Source: Pedobacter rhizosphaerae (lineage in GTDB: Bacteria; Bacteroidota; Bacteroidia; Sphingobacteriales; Sphingobacteriaceae). Taken from it: 64,000 bases of DNA. The stretch's first letter is position 1, and each line of letters begins with the position of its first letter. Below are positions 24,611 to 34,201 of the stretch, in pieces. The position numbers and the translations under genes are program-made. The notes below the pieces were generated by a model. That model searched no databases, was not told where the DNA came from, and worked only from the letters and a program-made list of their open reading frames with translations. The DNA lies in contig NZ_FOGG01000018.1 of NCBI RefSeq assembly GCF_900111155.1, positions 1 through 64,000 on the forward strand, given 5' to 3'.

Positions 24611-25420
24611 ATGCATATATTTTATAATCACGATTCCAGACTGCCATTTTTGATCCATACTTTGGTTCTTTTTTGTTCAGCGATTTTATTTTCCTGTTCG
24701 AGCACGAAAAATACCGTGTACTTCAATAACCAGCAGGATGCTGTGTTAAAGGCCAGCAACTTATCTTCTAAAAATGTTATTCAACCCAACGACATTTTAA
24801 GTATTGCGGTAACCAGTTTAAACCCTGCGGCTACAGAGATATTCAACAAGCCCAACAACTCTTATGTGAGCACAAGTAGTGTAACCGGGGCCAATCTGCA
24901 ATCGCCTGGTTACCTGGTAAGTAACGAGGGTAATATTCAATTCCCCGTACTGGGTACGCTGAAAATTACCGGATTAACTACGAATGAACTCCGCGAAAAA
25001 ATCACAGCAGAACTGTTGAGCAAGAAGCTCCTTGTAGACCCCATTGTTATTGTGAGGCAGTTAAACTTCAAAGTTTCGGTTCTGGGCGAAGTGGGAAGGC
25101 CATCGGTAGTAAACGTACCAAGCGAGAAAATATCCTTATTGGAGGCGCTGGGATTGGCAGGAGACATTACCATTTATGGAAAAAAAGATAACGTCATGAT
25201 TATCAGAGAAGAAAATGGGCAGAAAACGATAAAGCGGATAAATCTGAATTCGAGTGAAATCTTCACATCCGACTATTATTACCTTAAATCGAATGATATC
25301 GTTTATGTAGAAGCCAATAAAGCTAAGGTAGCCAGTTCAACCAGAAGTTCGACACTCATCCCCATTATACTGAGTGCTTTGTCTTTCGGAGCCATTATTA
25401 TAGATCGTATTGCGAGGTAA
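24611..25420 (+). CDS. Polysaccharide export lipoprotein, Wza family
   Basis: The 269-residue protein has a lipobox (AILFSCSS), a Poly_export domain (VIQPNDILSIAVTSLNP) and SLBB-type repeats (VLGEVGRPSVVNVP), with a hydrophobic segment near the C terminus (STLIPIILSALSFGAIIID). It is the outer-membrane export channel component for the polymer. It leads the plus-strand exopolysaccharide operon and is spaced 3 bp from the kinase gene. It is shorter than Wza, as is common in Bacteroidota. The leader at 24403-24610 is AT-rich with no strict consensus promoter. Confidence 0.93.
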   Translation: MHIFYNHDSRLPFLIHTLVLFCSAILFSCSSTKNTVYFNNQQDAVLKASNLSSKNVIQPNDILSIAVTSLNPAATEIFNKPNNSYVSTSSVTGANLQSPGYLVSNEGNIQFPVLGTLKITGLTTNELREKITAELLSKKLLVDPIVIVRQLNFKVSVLGEVGRPSVVNVPSEKISLLEALGLAGDITIYGKKDNVMIIREENGQKTIKRINLNSSEIFTSDYYYLKSNDIVYVEANKAKVASSTRSSTLIPIILSALSFGAIIIDRIAR

Positions 25421-25423
25421 ATT

Positions 25424-27736
25424 ATGAACATCATAAGAAAGAATACACAACCGAAAGATCCCGGCGAGGCCGGTGGCCATGTTATTTTCAGGCTACTTCC
25501 CTACTGGCCTATGTTTTTGGGATTGCTTGTTCTGGCGGTAGCAGGAAGCATCATTTATTTAAAAATAACACCAGCGGTGTATGAAGCAACGGCGAAAATT
25601 TTAATCAATGAGCATGAAGGCGATGCAACAGAAAAATCAACCGATCCCATGGCATCCACGCTCAGCCCTAAGCAAACCGTCGAGAATGAACAGGAAGTGA
25701 TGATATCAAATCCCATCCTTTACAAGGTTGTTGAAGATCTGGGACTCTATGTTTCCATTTTCCAGCAAAAAGGATTGTCAGATATCCTCTGTTATAAAAA
25801 CGCACCGCTTAAAATCATAGCGCAGCAGCCAAACAGTCTTAGCCCTGTAGATAAAACCAGGTTCAGGATTCAAAGCGGGAAAGTGATCATTGCAGGTAAG
25901 ACATATCCCTTCGATAGCTGGTTGAAGATGTCATATGGAACCATTATGTTCAGGCTAAATCCGGGTTATAAAGCATTGGCGGATGATAATTTCCATTTCT
26001 CCATAACCACTCCTAAAAAAGTGGTATCATCTATAGCAAAAAACCTCAAAGTATCAGAAGCGAATAAGTTATCTACGATCCTGAAGGTATCTCTTCAAGA
26101 CCAGGATCAACGAAGAGCAGAAGACATACTGAATGAGATATTAGAGGTATACAGTTCTTCAACTATCGAAAAACACAATTTACTGGCCGCTAACACACAA
26201 GCTTTTATCGATAAAAGATTAATTGCTGTAGAACGGGAATTACTGGATATTGAGCACAAACTTCAAGACTACCGCTCAGAAAGGGGGGCAATTGATGTGG
26301 GCACCCAGGGAAAATTATACCTTGAAAATGTGAGTATAAATGATCAGAAGGTTGGTGAGATCAATATGCAGCTATCGGTCCTTAATCAGGTAGAGAATTA
26401 TGTCAGATCAAAAGATCTTAGTGGTGGAATTGTACCCTCAACTGCCGGAATAAGCGATGCGGGCTTATCTCAAATGGTTAAAGACATTTATGAGCTACAA
26501 TTAACAGCCGAAAGCCTCCGCAAAACCACCGGAGAAAACAATCCCATGGTGGTTTCTTATATCGATCAGATCAATAAAATTAAGCCTCAGATACTACAGA
26601 ACCTTAGGAATCAGCGAAATAGTTTAGCGGCAAGCAGAAATAACCTGCAACGCACCACCAATACCTACTCATCGGTTTTACAATCCATGCCCGAAACTGA
26701 AAGAAATTTAGTGGGCATTACCCGTCAACAGCAGATAAAAAGCGGCATTTATACTCTGCTGTTGCGAAAAAAAGAAGAAACCGCATTATCATATATCACC
26801 AATGGCTCGGATAGTAAGATAATTAGCCGGGCCGAATCCACTGAATTTCCTGTGAGTCCAAAGCGAAAAATGGTGCTACTGGCCTCCATGTTGGCTGCCG
26901 GAATTTTAGGCTTTGCATTTGTTTTTGTTAAGGAAGGCATGCGCAGAAACGTGATGTTCCAAAGCGAGATCAAGTCGCTAACGGCCTTACCGGTTATTGC
27001 AGAAATAAGTGCCGACAGATCCAAAAACCACATCGTAATCGGTCCGCAGAGAAGAACGCTTATTGCCGAACAGTTTCGTAGCCTAAGAACAACTTTGCAT
27101 TTTTTAGGCGTTGACGGAAAAAATAAAAGGGTAATGGTAACCTCGGCCATTTCAGGAGAAGGAAAAAGTTTTGTCGCCTCCAATCTGGCTGTAATTTTAG
27201 CCATGACTGGCAAGAGGGTGGCCTTACTCGACTTTGATCTAAACCACCCAACCATCCACCACAAGTTCAACATCAAACAAACCATCGGCATTTCTGAATA
27301 TTTAGAAGGCAAGGTATCCGAAGCAGATATTATTCAACCTTCCCAGGTTAATCAAAATCTATCGGTGTTGTTAACGGGTAAGCTACCCGCCGATCCGGCA
27401 GAATTGATCTTGAATGGGAAAGCTGCAGAACTATTAAATTACCTGGATAACCACTTTGACTTTATCATCATTGATGTACCTCCTGTAGGACCGGTTTCTG
27501 ATGCTTACACCTTAGCCCCATTGTGCGATGCTACCTTATTCGTAGTTCGACATGCCTATACCCCAAAAGTGTTTGTACAGCGGATAGACGAAAATATCAG
27601 GTTAAACAACCTTCCAAATCCAGCAATAGTGTTCAATGCCGTGGCTCAAAGAGGTTTTGGCAAAAACACTTATGGTTATGGCTATGGTTCCGGAATGGTT
27701 TACGGAGGATCGTATGATCAAAAATTAATTGACTAA
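25424..27736 (+). CDS. Wzc-like chain-length determinant / BY-kinase
   Basis: The 770-residue protein has an N-terminal Wzz domain with a first membrane segment (MFLGLLVLAVAGSIIYLKI), a long coiled periplasmic region, a second segment near 485-505, and a cytoplasmic tyrosine kinase. The kinase has SGEGKS (Walker A, near 577), LLDFD (Walker A', near 601) and FIIIDVPP (Walker B, near 678). The C terminus is a tyrosine cluster (NTYGYGYGSGMVYGGSYD), the usual autophosphorylation site. It controls polymer length and export together with the Wza-like protein. Confidence 0.95.
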   Translation: MNIIRKNTQPKDPGEAGGHVIFRLLPYWPMFLGLLVLAVAGSIIYLKITPAVYEATAKILINEHEGDATEKSTDPMASTLSPKQTVENEQEVMISNPILYKVVEDLGLYVSIFQQKGLSDILCYKNAPLKIIAQQPNSLSPVDKTRFRIQSGKVIIAGKTYPFDSWLKMSYGTIMFRLNPGYKALADDNFHFSITTPKKVVSSIAKNLKVSEANKLSTILKVSLQDQDQRRAEDILNEILEVYSSSTIEKHNLLAANTQAFIDKRLIAVERELLDIEHKLQDYRSERGAIDVGTQGKLYLENVSINDQKVGEINMQLSVLNQVENYVRSKDLSGGIVPSTAGISDAGLSQMVKDIYELQLTAESLRKTTGENNPMVVSYIDQINKIKPQILQNLRNQRNSLAASRNNLQRTTNTYSSVLQSMPETERNLVGITRQQQIKSGIYTLLLRKKEETALSYITNGSDSKIISRAESTEFPVSPKRKMVLLASMLAAGILGFAFVFVKEGMRRNVMFQSEIKSLTALPVIAEISADRSKNHIVIGPQRRTLIAEQFRSLRTTLHFLGVDGKNKRVMVTSAISGEGKSFVASNLAVILAMTGKRVALLDFDLNHPTIHHKFNIKQTIGISEYLEGKVSEADIIQPSQVNQNLSVLLTGKLPADPAELILNGKAAELLNYLDNHFDFIIIDVPPVGPVSDAYTLAPLCDATLFVVRHAYTPKVFVQRIDENIRLNNLPNPAIVFNAVAQRGFGKNTYGYGYGSGMVYGGSYDQKLID

Positions 27737-27746
27737 TAAATTATTA

Positions 27747-29297
27747 ATGGATAGAAACATACTTAAGTGGAATTTTATTTTTCAGTACGGATATGTGATC
27801 ACAAATATATTTAACGCCCTAATTCTATTACCACTCTATCTTAATAAAATAGAGGTATCCACTTTAGGACTATGGCTGGCTACTGGAAATATCCTTGCCT
27901 GGATGACCTTGGCAGATCCTGGCGTGGGCGATGTGCTGCAACAAAAAATAGCCCATTTGAGAGGCCAGAATGAACCCGGGGAGATCAGTTTAATCATAGG
28001 ATCCGGATTGGCTACATCAGTTTTCATTCTGTTTCTTTCCATGCTGGTTGGTTTTATCTTCTTCTCTCTTATTGGTACGATTATAAACAAAGACATTGCT
28101 CAATACCAAGGATTGCAGGCGGCATTGTTAATTTCAATCGGAGCAACGGCCCTATCCCTGGTATCATTCAGTTTATCGGGTATCAACCAGGGGCTCCAAA
28201 ACGCTGCACAGGTTGCAATAGGCACATTATCGGGAAATTTCGTTTTTCTTATTACCAATATTGTTTTATTATTTCTGGGTTATGGAGTTATTTCCATTGC
28301 TGTTGCAAACCTGTGCCGTGCACTATACATTAACATTTACAGCTTTTCTGCGCTCAAAAAGCAATTGCGAACCGATGGCTTAAAAATCATTTACCAAACA
28401 GCGCATCTTAAAAAATTCATCCGGATATTTTCATTAACCTCCTTTTCCCGAATTATAGGAGGATTTTCGGCAAGCCTGGATATGATCATATTGGCACGCT
28501 TCCTCGCCCCATCCATGATTACCATCTTTGAAATTAATAAACGGCCCATTCAAATGACGCAATCCTTAATCGGCAGGCATTCTGTTGCGCTAATGCCGCT
28601 GATTTCTCATGCGCATGGAAAAGGGAATACAAGAGAAATCAAAACACTGATTTACAAACAGTTTAAATATTACTCCTATGCCGCAATTTTTGTGGGATTC
28701 TGCTTTTTAACCAACTACCAAAATTTAATTACGATATGGACCAGTGCTGGTAATTATGCAGGCAACACGGTTATTTACCTTTTATTATCCTCTTTCTTCT
28801 TTACGCTGATTGGATATTTTATGTCTAACATGAGCTATGCGCTTGGTGATATTAAAATGAATAGCTTCATTACCATCATAAAAGGGATTCTCTCGGGGCT
28901 GCTGCTATATTTTGCCACCAAACATTTTGGCCTGACTGGCCTGCTGGTAGTAATGCTTACCGTAAGCATTGGAATTGATTGCCTCATTTTCAGTTATCGC
29001 TTACACAAGTTGGGCTTTTTAAACGCTGAATTTGTACTGGCGATCCTCAAGAAATGGCTGATTATTATTCCTGCTGCTGCCTGCATTTCCTGGATACTAT
29101 TTTACAGCTTTAATTTACTGGTTCCTAAAGAAATGAAGGTGATTAACCTTTTAATAAATGGCTTAAGCTTTTCAGTTCTGTTTGTTGGTTTATTATTAGC
29201 TGCCGACAAAGATCTTAAAATGATACTCCGGACCAGATTTTCGAATATTTTTTCGAGAGCAGTCCAAAAAGAACAGGCACTTTCAAATAAAAATTAA
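27747..29297 (+). CDS. Polysaccharide flippase, Wzx/MATE-like
   Basis: The 516-residue protein has about 12-14 hydrophobic segments and the overall pattern of lipid-linked oligosaccharide flippases of the MOP superfamily (for example LPLYLNKIEVSTLGLWLATG near the N terminus and FLAPSMITIFEINKRPIQM centrally). It should move undecaprenyl-linked repeat units across the inner membrane. I chose the ATG at 27747; a TTG at 27729 would overlap the kinase gene end by 8 nt. Confidence 0.9.
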   Translation: MDRNILKWNFIFQYGYVITNIFNALILLPLYLNKIEVSTLGLWLATGNILAWMTLADPGVGDVLQQKIAHLRGQNEPGEISLIIGSGLATSVFILFLSMLVGFIFFSLIGTIINKDIAQYQGLQAALLISIGATALSLVSFSLSGINQGLQNAAQVAIGTLSGNFVFLITNIVLLFLGYGVISIAVANLCRALYINIYSFSALKKQLRTDGLKIIYQTAHLKKFIRIFSLTSFSRIIGGFSASLDMIILARFLAPSMITIFEINKRPIQMTQSLIGRHSVALMPLISHAHGKGNTREIKTLIYKQFKYYSYAAIFVGFCFLTNYQNLITIWTSAGNYAGNTVIYLLLSSFFFTLIGYFMSNMSYALGDIKMNSFITIIKGILSGLLLYFATKHFGLTGLLVVMLTVSIGIDCLIFSYRLHKLGFLNAEFVLAILKKWLIIIPAAACISWILFYSFNLLVPKEMKVINLLINGLSFSVLFVGLLLAADKDLKMILRTRFSNIFSRAVQKEQALSNKN

Positions 29298-29301
29298 GGA
29301 T

Positions 29302-30063
29302 ATGGCAAAACTCGTAATTATGCTGCGCGTAAAAGATGGAATTTTATTCGCTGAAGAATGGCTAAGATGCTTCGAAAAATTGGCAGATGAAATTGTTGTA
29401 CTGGATAATGGATCCACTGATGGAACGTACGAAACACTAAAGAAACATCCTAAGGTTGTAAATATTATACAAACCGAGGGCTATAATGAAGGACGTGATA
29501 AAAACCTGCTTTACGAACAGGTGCGTTTAAGAAAGCCAGACTGGTGCCTTTGGATCGATATTGATGAAATATTTGAACCACAGCTCACACGCGCTCACTT
29601 TGACAGATTAATGAAAAGCAGATTTATCAATAAGTATGCGTTTCGAAGATTTCATTTTATGGATCGGGAGCATTTTGCGGGCTCCTGGTATCGCTTAAAC
29701 TACTCTGCAGGCCATGACAGGATAATGTGGAGGGAAAACCCATCAGGTTATTTCCAGAATCTGGTTATCGACTCTCCCAATGTGAAAGGCATTAGCGGAA
29801 TAAAACGCAATACAAATTTCAGGTTAAAACATCTTGGCTACATCAATAAGGAACTGGTTGATAAAAAGGCCGAAATCTATCGCGCAATAGTGCCGGAAAA
29901 GGAAGATATTTTGCAGAGCATGTACTTAAGGGGAGAACGCCCCATTAAGTGGGATGACAACCGCAAAAGCATGAAAACAATTTTCCTTAACCAGTTGCTC
30001 AATGTCCTTCAAATTACGCACATCGTTCCAAAAGTCATTAGAAGAGTCAAAATGATATGGTAA
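29302..30063 (+). CDS. Glycosyltransferase family 2
   Basis: The 253-residue GT-A enzyme has VVLDNGSTDGTYETL for nucleotide-sugar binding and a DxD-type motif in WIDIDEIFEP (near residue 85). No membrane segment is seen. It starts 4 bp after the flippase gene and overlaps the next gene by 7 nt, within the exopolysaccharide operon. The sugar transferred cannot be told. Confidence 0.9.
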   Translation: MAKLVIMLRVKDGILFAEEWLRCFEKLADEIVVLDNGSTDGTYETLKKHPKVVNIIQTEGYNEGRDKNLLYEQVRLRKPDWCLWIDIDEIFEPQLTRAHFDRLMKSRFINKYAFRRFHFMDREHFAGSWYRLNYSAGHDRIMWRENPSGYFQNLVIDSPNVKGISGIKRNTNFRLKHLGYINKELVDKKAEIYRAIVPEKEDILQSMYLRGERPIKWDDNRKSMKTIFLNQLLNVLQITHIVPKVIRRVKMIW

Positions 30064-31367
30064 TGGATTATCTGATCAGAATAACTAAATATGAATTTAC
30101 CGTAAAGGAAATCGGCTTGCTTTTCTTTACGTTTTTCCTCATGGAAAATACTTTTTCATGGCTGGTTATGCCCAATTCGAACATTATCCTGATGTACGAG
30201 AAATTACTGAGCCTGGTCATTTATGCATTCCTGATTTTTAAATTCAAAGACCTGCAAAGAAACGAAATGGTGTATATCGGATTAATGAGCTTCGTAGTGA
30301 TCAAGCTCATATTCGAATCTATGCTGGATTACGGAAATGTATTTCAGCAACTTACCTTGTTTACCATACTATTTCCCGTTGCCTACACCATTTTCGTCAA
30401 ATACATCTGCAGAACATTCAACTTTGAAATACTGGAGTTGCTGGCACAATTTTACCTCCTTCTTTATGTGGTTTTTATGCTCTGTTATGGTGCCGGCTTT
30501 TCTTTTAGCCTGGAACAGGTTAACATGGACGATTACGGCCCCTTTTCTGGCGATAGCAGAATCATACACGCCCGCTCCATTTTCATGATGATTATTCCAT
30601 TAATCTGGTATTTCGATCAGTTTTTAAGACATGGTAAACTATGGAGCTTTATCCTCTTCTTATTTTGCGTAACGATAATTATAATCCATCAGCATAGATC
30701 GGTTTGGGCCAGTAGTATTTTTTCCATGGGTCTCTACTTTTTTATGGTCTTGAGGAATAACCTGGTTCCGATTTCCAGATTGGTCAGGACTATTTTCAGC
30801 GGATTGCTGCTCATCAGTTTATCCGTATTTATTATTGCTCAGGCTTTCCCTGAAATGTTGAACTTTTTTTCCGATCGATTTAGTGAAATACTAGACCCAC
30901 TGAAAGAGAACGGAACCGGAAAATTCAGGGCTGACCAGCGCGATGTTTATTTCCCCATGGTTTTAGAACGCCCTTTTTTCGGCTGGACCTTTGAAGGCTT
31001 CGATATGAAAAACCCATTGGTAGATTGGTGGCCGGAAAAAACAGGACAGCATTTTCATGAAGGCTTTATGGAAATGCTTTTTTACCATGGATTTTTCGGG
31101 TTAATATTAAAATATGCCTACCTGATATACCTGGCCTTTAAAGCCTGGAGCAAAAATCTCGATCAGAAGTCGATTATCTTAATCGCTTTCTCTTTATCTG
31201 GTTTACTATTTTCTCTGAATTACGTTCTGCCGCTCATATACTGGGGAGTCGTTGGTTTATGCCTGTTTTATCTGGAGCGAAAACCTACTAACGATGATGA
31301 AGAATCTTTTAGAAAGCCCGAACACATAGTGATAATGCCGAAAAATGTACCTGATAACCTGAACTGA
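30057..31367 (+). CDS. O-antigen ligase/polymerase-like protein (Wzy role)
   Basis: The 436-residue protein has about 10-12 hydrophobic segments and a large loop before the last helices (after FFSDRFSEILDPL, including RPFFGWTFEGFD), the arrangement of the Wzy/WaaL-type O-antigen ligase family. With Wzx, Wzc and Wza homologues in the same operon, polymerisation of lipid-linked repeat units is the likely role. ATG codons at 30057 and 30063 are both possible starts. Confidence 0.82.
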   Translation: MVMDYLIRITKYEFTVKEIGLLFFTFFLMENTFSWLVMPNSNIILMYEKLLSLVIYAFLIFKFKDLQRNEMVYIGLMSFVVIKLIFESMLDYGNVFQQLTLFTILFPVAYTIFVKYICRTFNFEILELLAQFYLLLYVVFMLCYGAGFSFSLEQVNMDDYGPFSGDSRIIHARSIFMMIIPLIWYFDQFLRHGKLWSFILFLFCVTIIIIHQHRSVWASSIFSMGLYFFMVLRNNLVPISRLVRTIFSGLLLISLSVFIIAQAFPEMLNFFSDRFSEILDPLKENGTGKFRADQRDVYFPMVLERPFFGWTFEGFDMKNPLVDWWPEKTGQHFHEGFMEMLFYHGFFGLILKYAYLIYLAFKAWSKNLDQKSIILIAFSLSGLLFSLNYVLPLIYWGVVGLCLFYLERKPTNDDEESFRKPEHIVIMPKNVPDNLN

Positions 31368-31372
31368 TTGAT

Positions 31373-32416
31373 ATGGATTATATATGCACATGGATTTGTA
31401 CCGATGCTGTAGGTGAAGAAAGCATCTATCCCCAAACAGGTGAAAAATCATCTGGCGTTAAGCATCAGAATATCTACTGGAGGTGCATCCTGCTATTCTT
31501 TGCAACCAGTAAACGGTTTAATAAAACCCAAAAACACCTGCTTTTTAGCAATACCAGACAAATGCCGGTTTTAGATGGAAAAAGCGTGGAGAAAAGCCTC
31601 GCAGAGCTGGATGTAGAGGTAATATTTACAGATTTCAAGTATAAAACACCAAAAGGGTATTTTAACCTGTTTCAGAATCAGTTTTATGAATTTTCCATTC
31701 TGGAATACATAGTCGAAAACAATCCAAACCTGCAAGATCATTACCTCATTTTAGATTCGGATTGCATTTTTACGCGATCCGTAGATGCGCTTTTTAAGCA
31801 TGCTGCTCTCAAAGGATTTGCTTCATTTGAAGACGATTGCACCACCGACCTGGTTATTCATGGCCTAAGCAGAAAAGACATGAAGCTGCTCTATGAAGAG
31901 CTTTTAAATAAAAAGCTACATGTCATTCCTGGCTATCACCTTGGCGAGTTCTTTCTGGCCAGCGTAAAAAACATCAGGATAATTTTAGCCGATTTTAAAG
32001 AAATATGGGTAGAACTCCTGGCCCGCCACCAGAAAAACCTACCTAAGTTTAACGAAGAGGCCCAAACCTTAAGCTTTATCTATTTTAAGAATAACTTTCA
32101 GGCGATAAAAAACAAAACCTACCTCAAAAGGATCTGGACCAATCCGGTATTTTACAGAAATGTGGAAGCCACAGATATCAATGTTGCCATCTGGCATCTT
32201 CCGGGAGAAAAAACCTATGGTCTTTTAACCCTTTACCATCATTTAGTGGTTAACTCAGCTCATTATGGCTTGAATATTCCACCTGAAATCTATTTTCAGA
32301 AGGTTAAGGCACTTTTGGGGATCCCATACCTGCCGCCATTAGGTTATGCCAGATATTATGTATCCAGCTATTACCGTGCAATAAAGAAAAGGGTAAAAAA
32401 AGTATTAATTAACTAA
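31373..32416 (+). CDS. Probable GT-A-like glycosyltransferase
   Basis: The 347-residue protein has a DxD-like motif in YLILDSDCIFTRSVDALF, preceded by a region predicting a nucleotide-sugar fold and followed by a basic C terminus (AIKKRVKKVLIN) that may contact the membrane. The family is not one I can name, but the motif and its place among glycosyltransferase genes support the call. It lies 5 bp after the polymerase-like gene. Confidence 0.7.
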   Translation: MDYICTWICTDAVGEESIYPQTGEKSSGVKHQNIYWRCILLFFATSKRFNKTQKHLLFSNTRQMPVLDGKSVEKSLAELDVEVIFTDFKYKTPKGYFNLFQNQFYEFSILEYIVENNPNLQDHYLILDSDCIFTRSVDALFKHAALKGFASFEDDCTTDLVIHGLSRKDMKLLYEELLNKKLHVIPGYHLGEFFLASVKNIRIILADFKEIWVELLARHQKNLPKFNEEAQTLSFIYFKNNFQAIKNKTYLKRIWTNPVFYRNVEATDINVAIWHLPGEKTYGLLTLYHHLVVNSAHYGLNIPPEIYFQKVKALLGIPYLPPLGYARYYVSSYYRAIKKRVKKVLIN

Positions 32417-32423
32417 ATGTCAG

Positions 32424-33266
32424 ATGGAAATAGCAGTACTTATAACGGTTTTCAATAGAAAGGAAAAAACACTGTCTTGCTTAAAGAGTCTTTTTAACCA
32501 AAAATTGGATAAAAAGATCACATTCAAGGTTTTTCTTACTGATGATAATTCATCGGATGGTACCGCTGAAGCAGTAAAGCATACCTATCCAGAGGTTAAT
32601 ATTTTCAAGGGAAATGGCAACTTATTTTGGGCAGGTGGTATGCGAAATTCCTGGACAATGGCCTTAAATAGCAATCCTGACTATTACTTTTTACTCAATG
32701 ACGATACTTTTTTAAAGGAAAACTGCATCAGCAGTTTATTGAAATATTATTCCACCAATACCACCGTGCCAGCCATAACAATAGGGAGTACATGGGACAG
32801 TTTTAAAAATGAAATTTCCTATGGGGGGCACAAACTATACCACCCTAAAAAAGTACCCTGTTATAACCTTTTTAGCGAGACGGAATTCTTAGCCTGTGAT
32901 ATGGCGAATGCCAATATCATGCTGGTGCCGAAGGAAATTGTACAAAAAATCGGGATCCTGTCATCAGCTTACACGCACAGCATTGCCGATTTTGATTACA
33001 CCTTAAGGGCCAAAAAGGCCGGTTTTAAAATTATGGTAGCACCTGGAATACTTGGTCTTTGCGTAGACGACCATCCTGATCTGCAATCACTTGCAAAGAA
33101 AAGCCTGAAACAACGGATTGCCCATTTAAAAAGCCCTAAGGGATTGGCTTACCAGGAATACATGGCTTTCATTGGTCAGCATTTCCCGAGCCACAGGCCC
33201 GCAGCATTTGTTAAAATATGGACCAAAACACTTTTCCCTACCATCTGGCACAAACTTAAGCGATGA
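32424..33266 (+). CDS. Glycosyltransferase family 2, rhamnosyltransferase-like
   Basis: The 280-residue protein has a family 2 GT-A N terminus (IAVLITVFNRKEKTLSCLKS), LTDDNSSDGTAEAV, NLFWAGGMRNSW and the metal motif LLNDDTFL. The WAGGMR and NDDT features recall rhamnosyltransferase-like family 2 enzymes, but the donor sugar is not certain. Its end overlaps the next start by 4 nt. Confidence 0.88.
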   Translation: MEIAVLITVFNRKEKTLSCLKSLFNQKLDKKITFKVFLTDDNSSDGTAEAVKHTYPEVNIFKGNGNLFWAGGMRNSWTMALNSNPDYYFLLNDDTFLKENCISSLLKYYSTNTTVPAITIGSTWDSFKNEISYGGHKLYHPKKVPCYNLFSETEFLACDMANANIMLVPKEIVQKIGILSSAYTHSIADFDYTLRAKKAGFKIMVAPGILGLCVDDHPDLQSLAKKSLKQRIAHLKSPKGLAYQEYMAFIGQHFPSHRPAAFVKIWTKTLFPTIWHKLKR

Positions 33267-34201
33267 AAACTATGAATAATTCAATCATAATAGGTGTATT
33301 TTGCTACAATAGAGCAAGTAAACTCAAACGGTGCATGGAAGCGCTATTAACCAATCCTGAATGTTCAGAAATGGACATCATCTTTTTTAGCGACGGGCCG
33401 AAAAAGGGAGCGGATCCAAAACCGGTTGCTGAAGTAAGAGACTACATTGATGGTTTAAAAGGCTTCAAATCGGTTACCAAACACTACCGGGAAGAAAATT
33501 TAAGTACTGGCCCAAATTTCAGGGCGGGTTTAACTTATTTAAGCAATCATTACGAACGTTTTATCATTGTTGAGGACGACCTGATCGTAAGCTCGAATTA
33601 CATTAAGTTTCTATCCGATGCCCTCGAATTTTATCAGCATGATTTGTCTGTCTTCTGTGTTACAGCCTATGTTTTTCCTGTTAATTATCAAGACTACCCT
33701 TATGATACGATTGTTTACAAACGATTTTGTTCCTATGGCTGGGCGGGATGGGGCAATCGGCTACCTGCAGTTATCTGGGAAGAAACAGCATTAAAGCAAC
33801 TGATGAAAAATTCTCCAAACTTTAAAAGTCGTTTAAATGCAGAAGGGCACGATCTGGTTCGGATGCTCAAAAAGCAAATCAAAGGAAAAATCTCTACCTG
33901 GGACATTCAAATGCAGGTTCACGTGGCAGAGAACAGGTTAAAGGTGATTTACCCAACGCTTTCCAAGGTGAGTAATATCGGGTTTGATGAAGAATCTACC
34001 AATACATCTGGTGTAAATTATCTGATTTCCCCGCTTGATCCAGGGAATCAGAGAACATTTAATTTTTCTCCCGCTTCCAACATTATCCCCGATTTACAGC
34101 GGCAAATTAAAGCGCCATACGCTTATAAAACATTGGTAATCAGAAAACTCAGGAACGAATTCATTAAATTGAGCAATAGAATCGCAAAGGTATCCAAATG
34201 A
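33263..34201 (+). CDS. Glycosyltransferase family 2-like
   Basis: The 312-residue protein has IIIGVFCYNRASKLKRCMEA at its N terminus, a downstream IIFFSDGPKKGADP and the acidic motif FIIVEDDLIVSSNYIKFL, similar to the EDD motif of GnT-I-like and related GT-A enzymes. It sits between two other transferase genes with 4 nt overlaps on both sides, so translation is coupled. Acceptor and donor are unknown. Confidence 0.85.
   Translation: MKTMNNSIIIGVFCYNRASKLKRCMEALLTNPECSEMDIIFFSDGPKKGADPKPVAEVRDYIDGLKGFKSVTKHYREENLSTGPNFRAGLTYLSNHYERFIIVEDDLIVSSNYIKFLSDALEFYQHDLSVFCVTAYVFPVNYQDYPYDTIVYKRFCSYGWAGWGNRLPAVIWEETALKQLMKNSPNFKSRLNAEGHDLVRMLKKQIKGKISTWDIQMQVHVAENRLKVIYPTLSKVSNIGFDEESTNTSGVNYLISPLDPGNQRTFNFSPASNIIPDLQRQIKAPYAYKTLVIRKLRNEFIKLSNRIAKVSK

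Noticed and set aside
26749..27312. 187-codon minus-strand frame inside the Wzc-like kinase gene
   Set aside because: It lies opposite the conserved kinase domain; its length follows from codon bias of the real gene.
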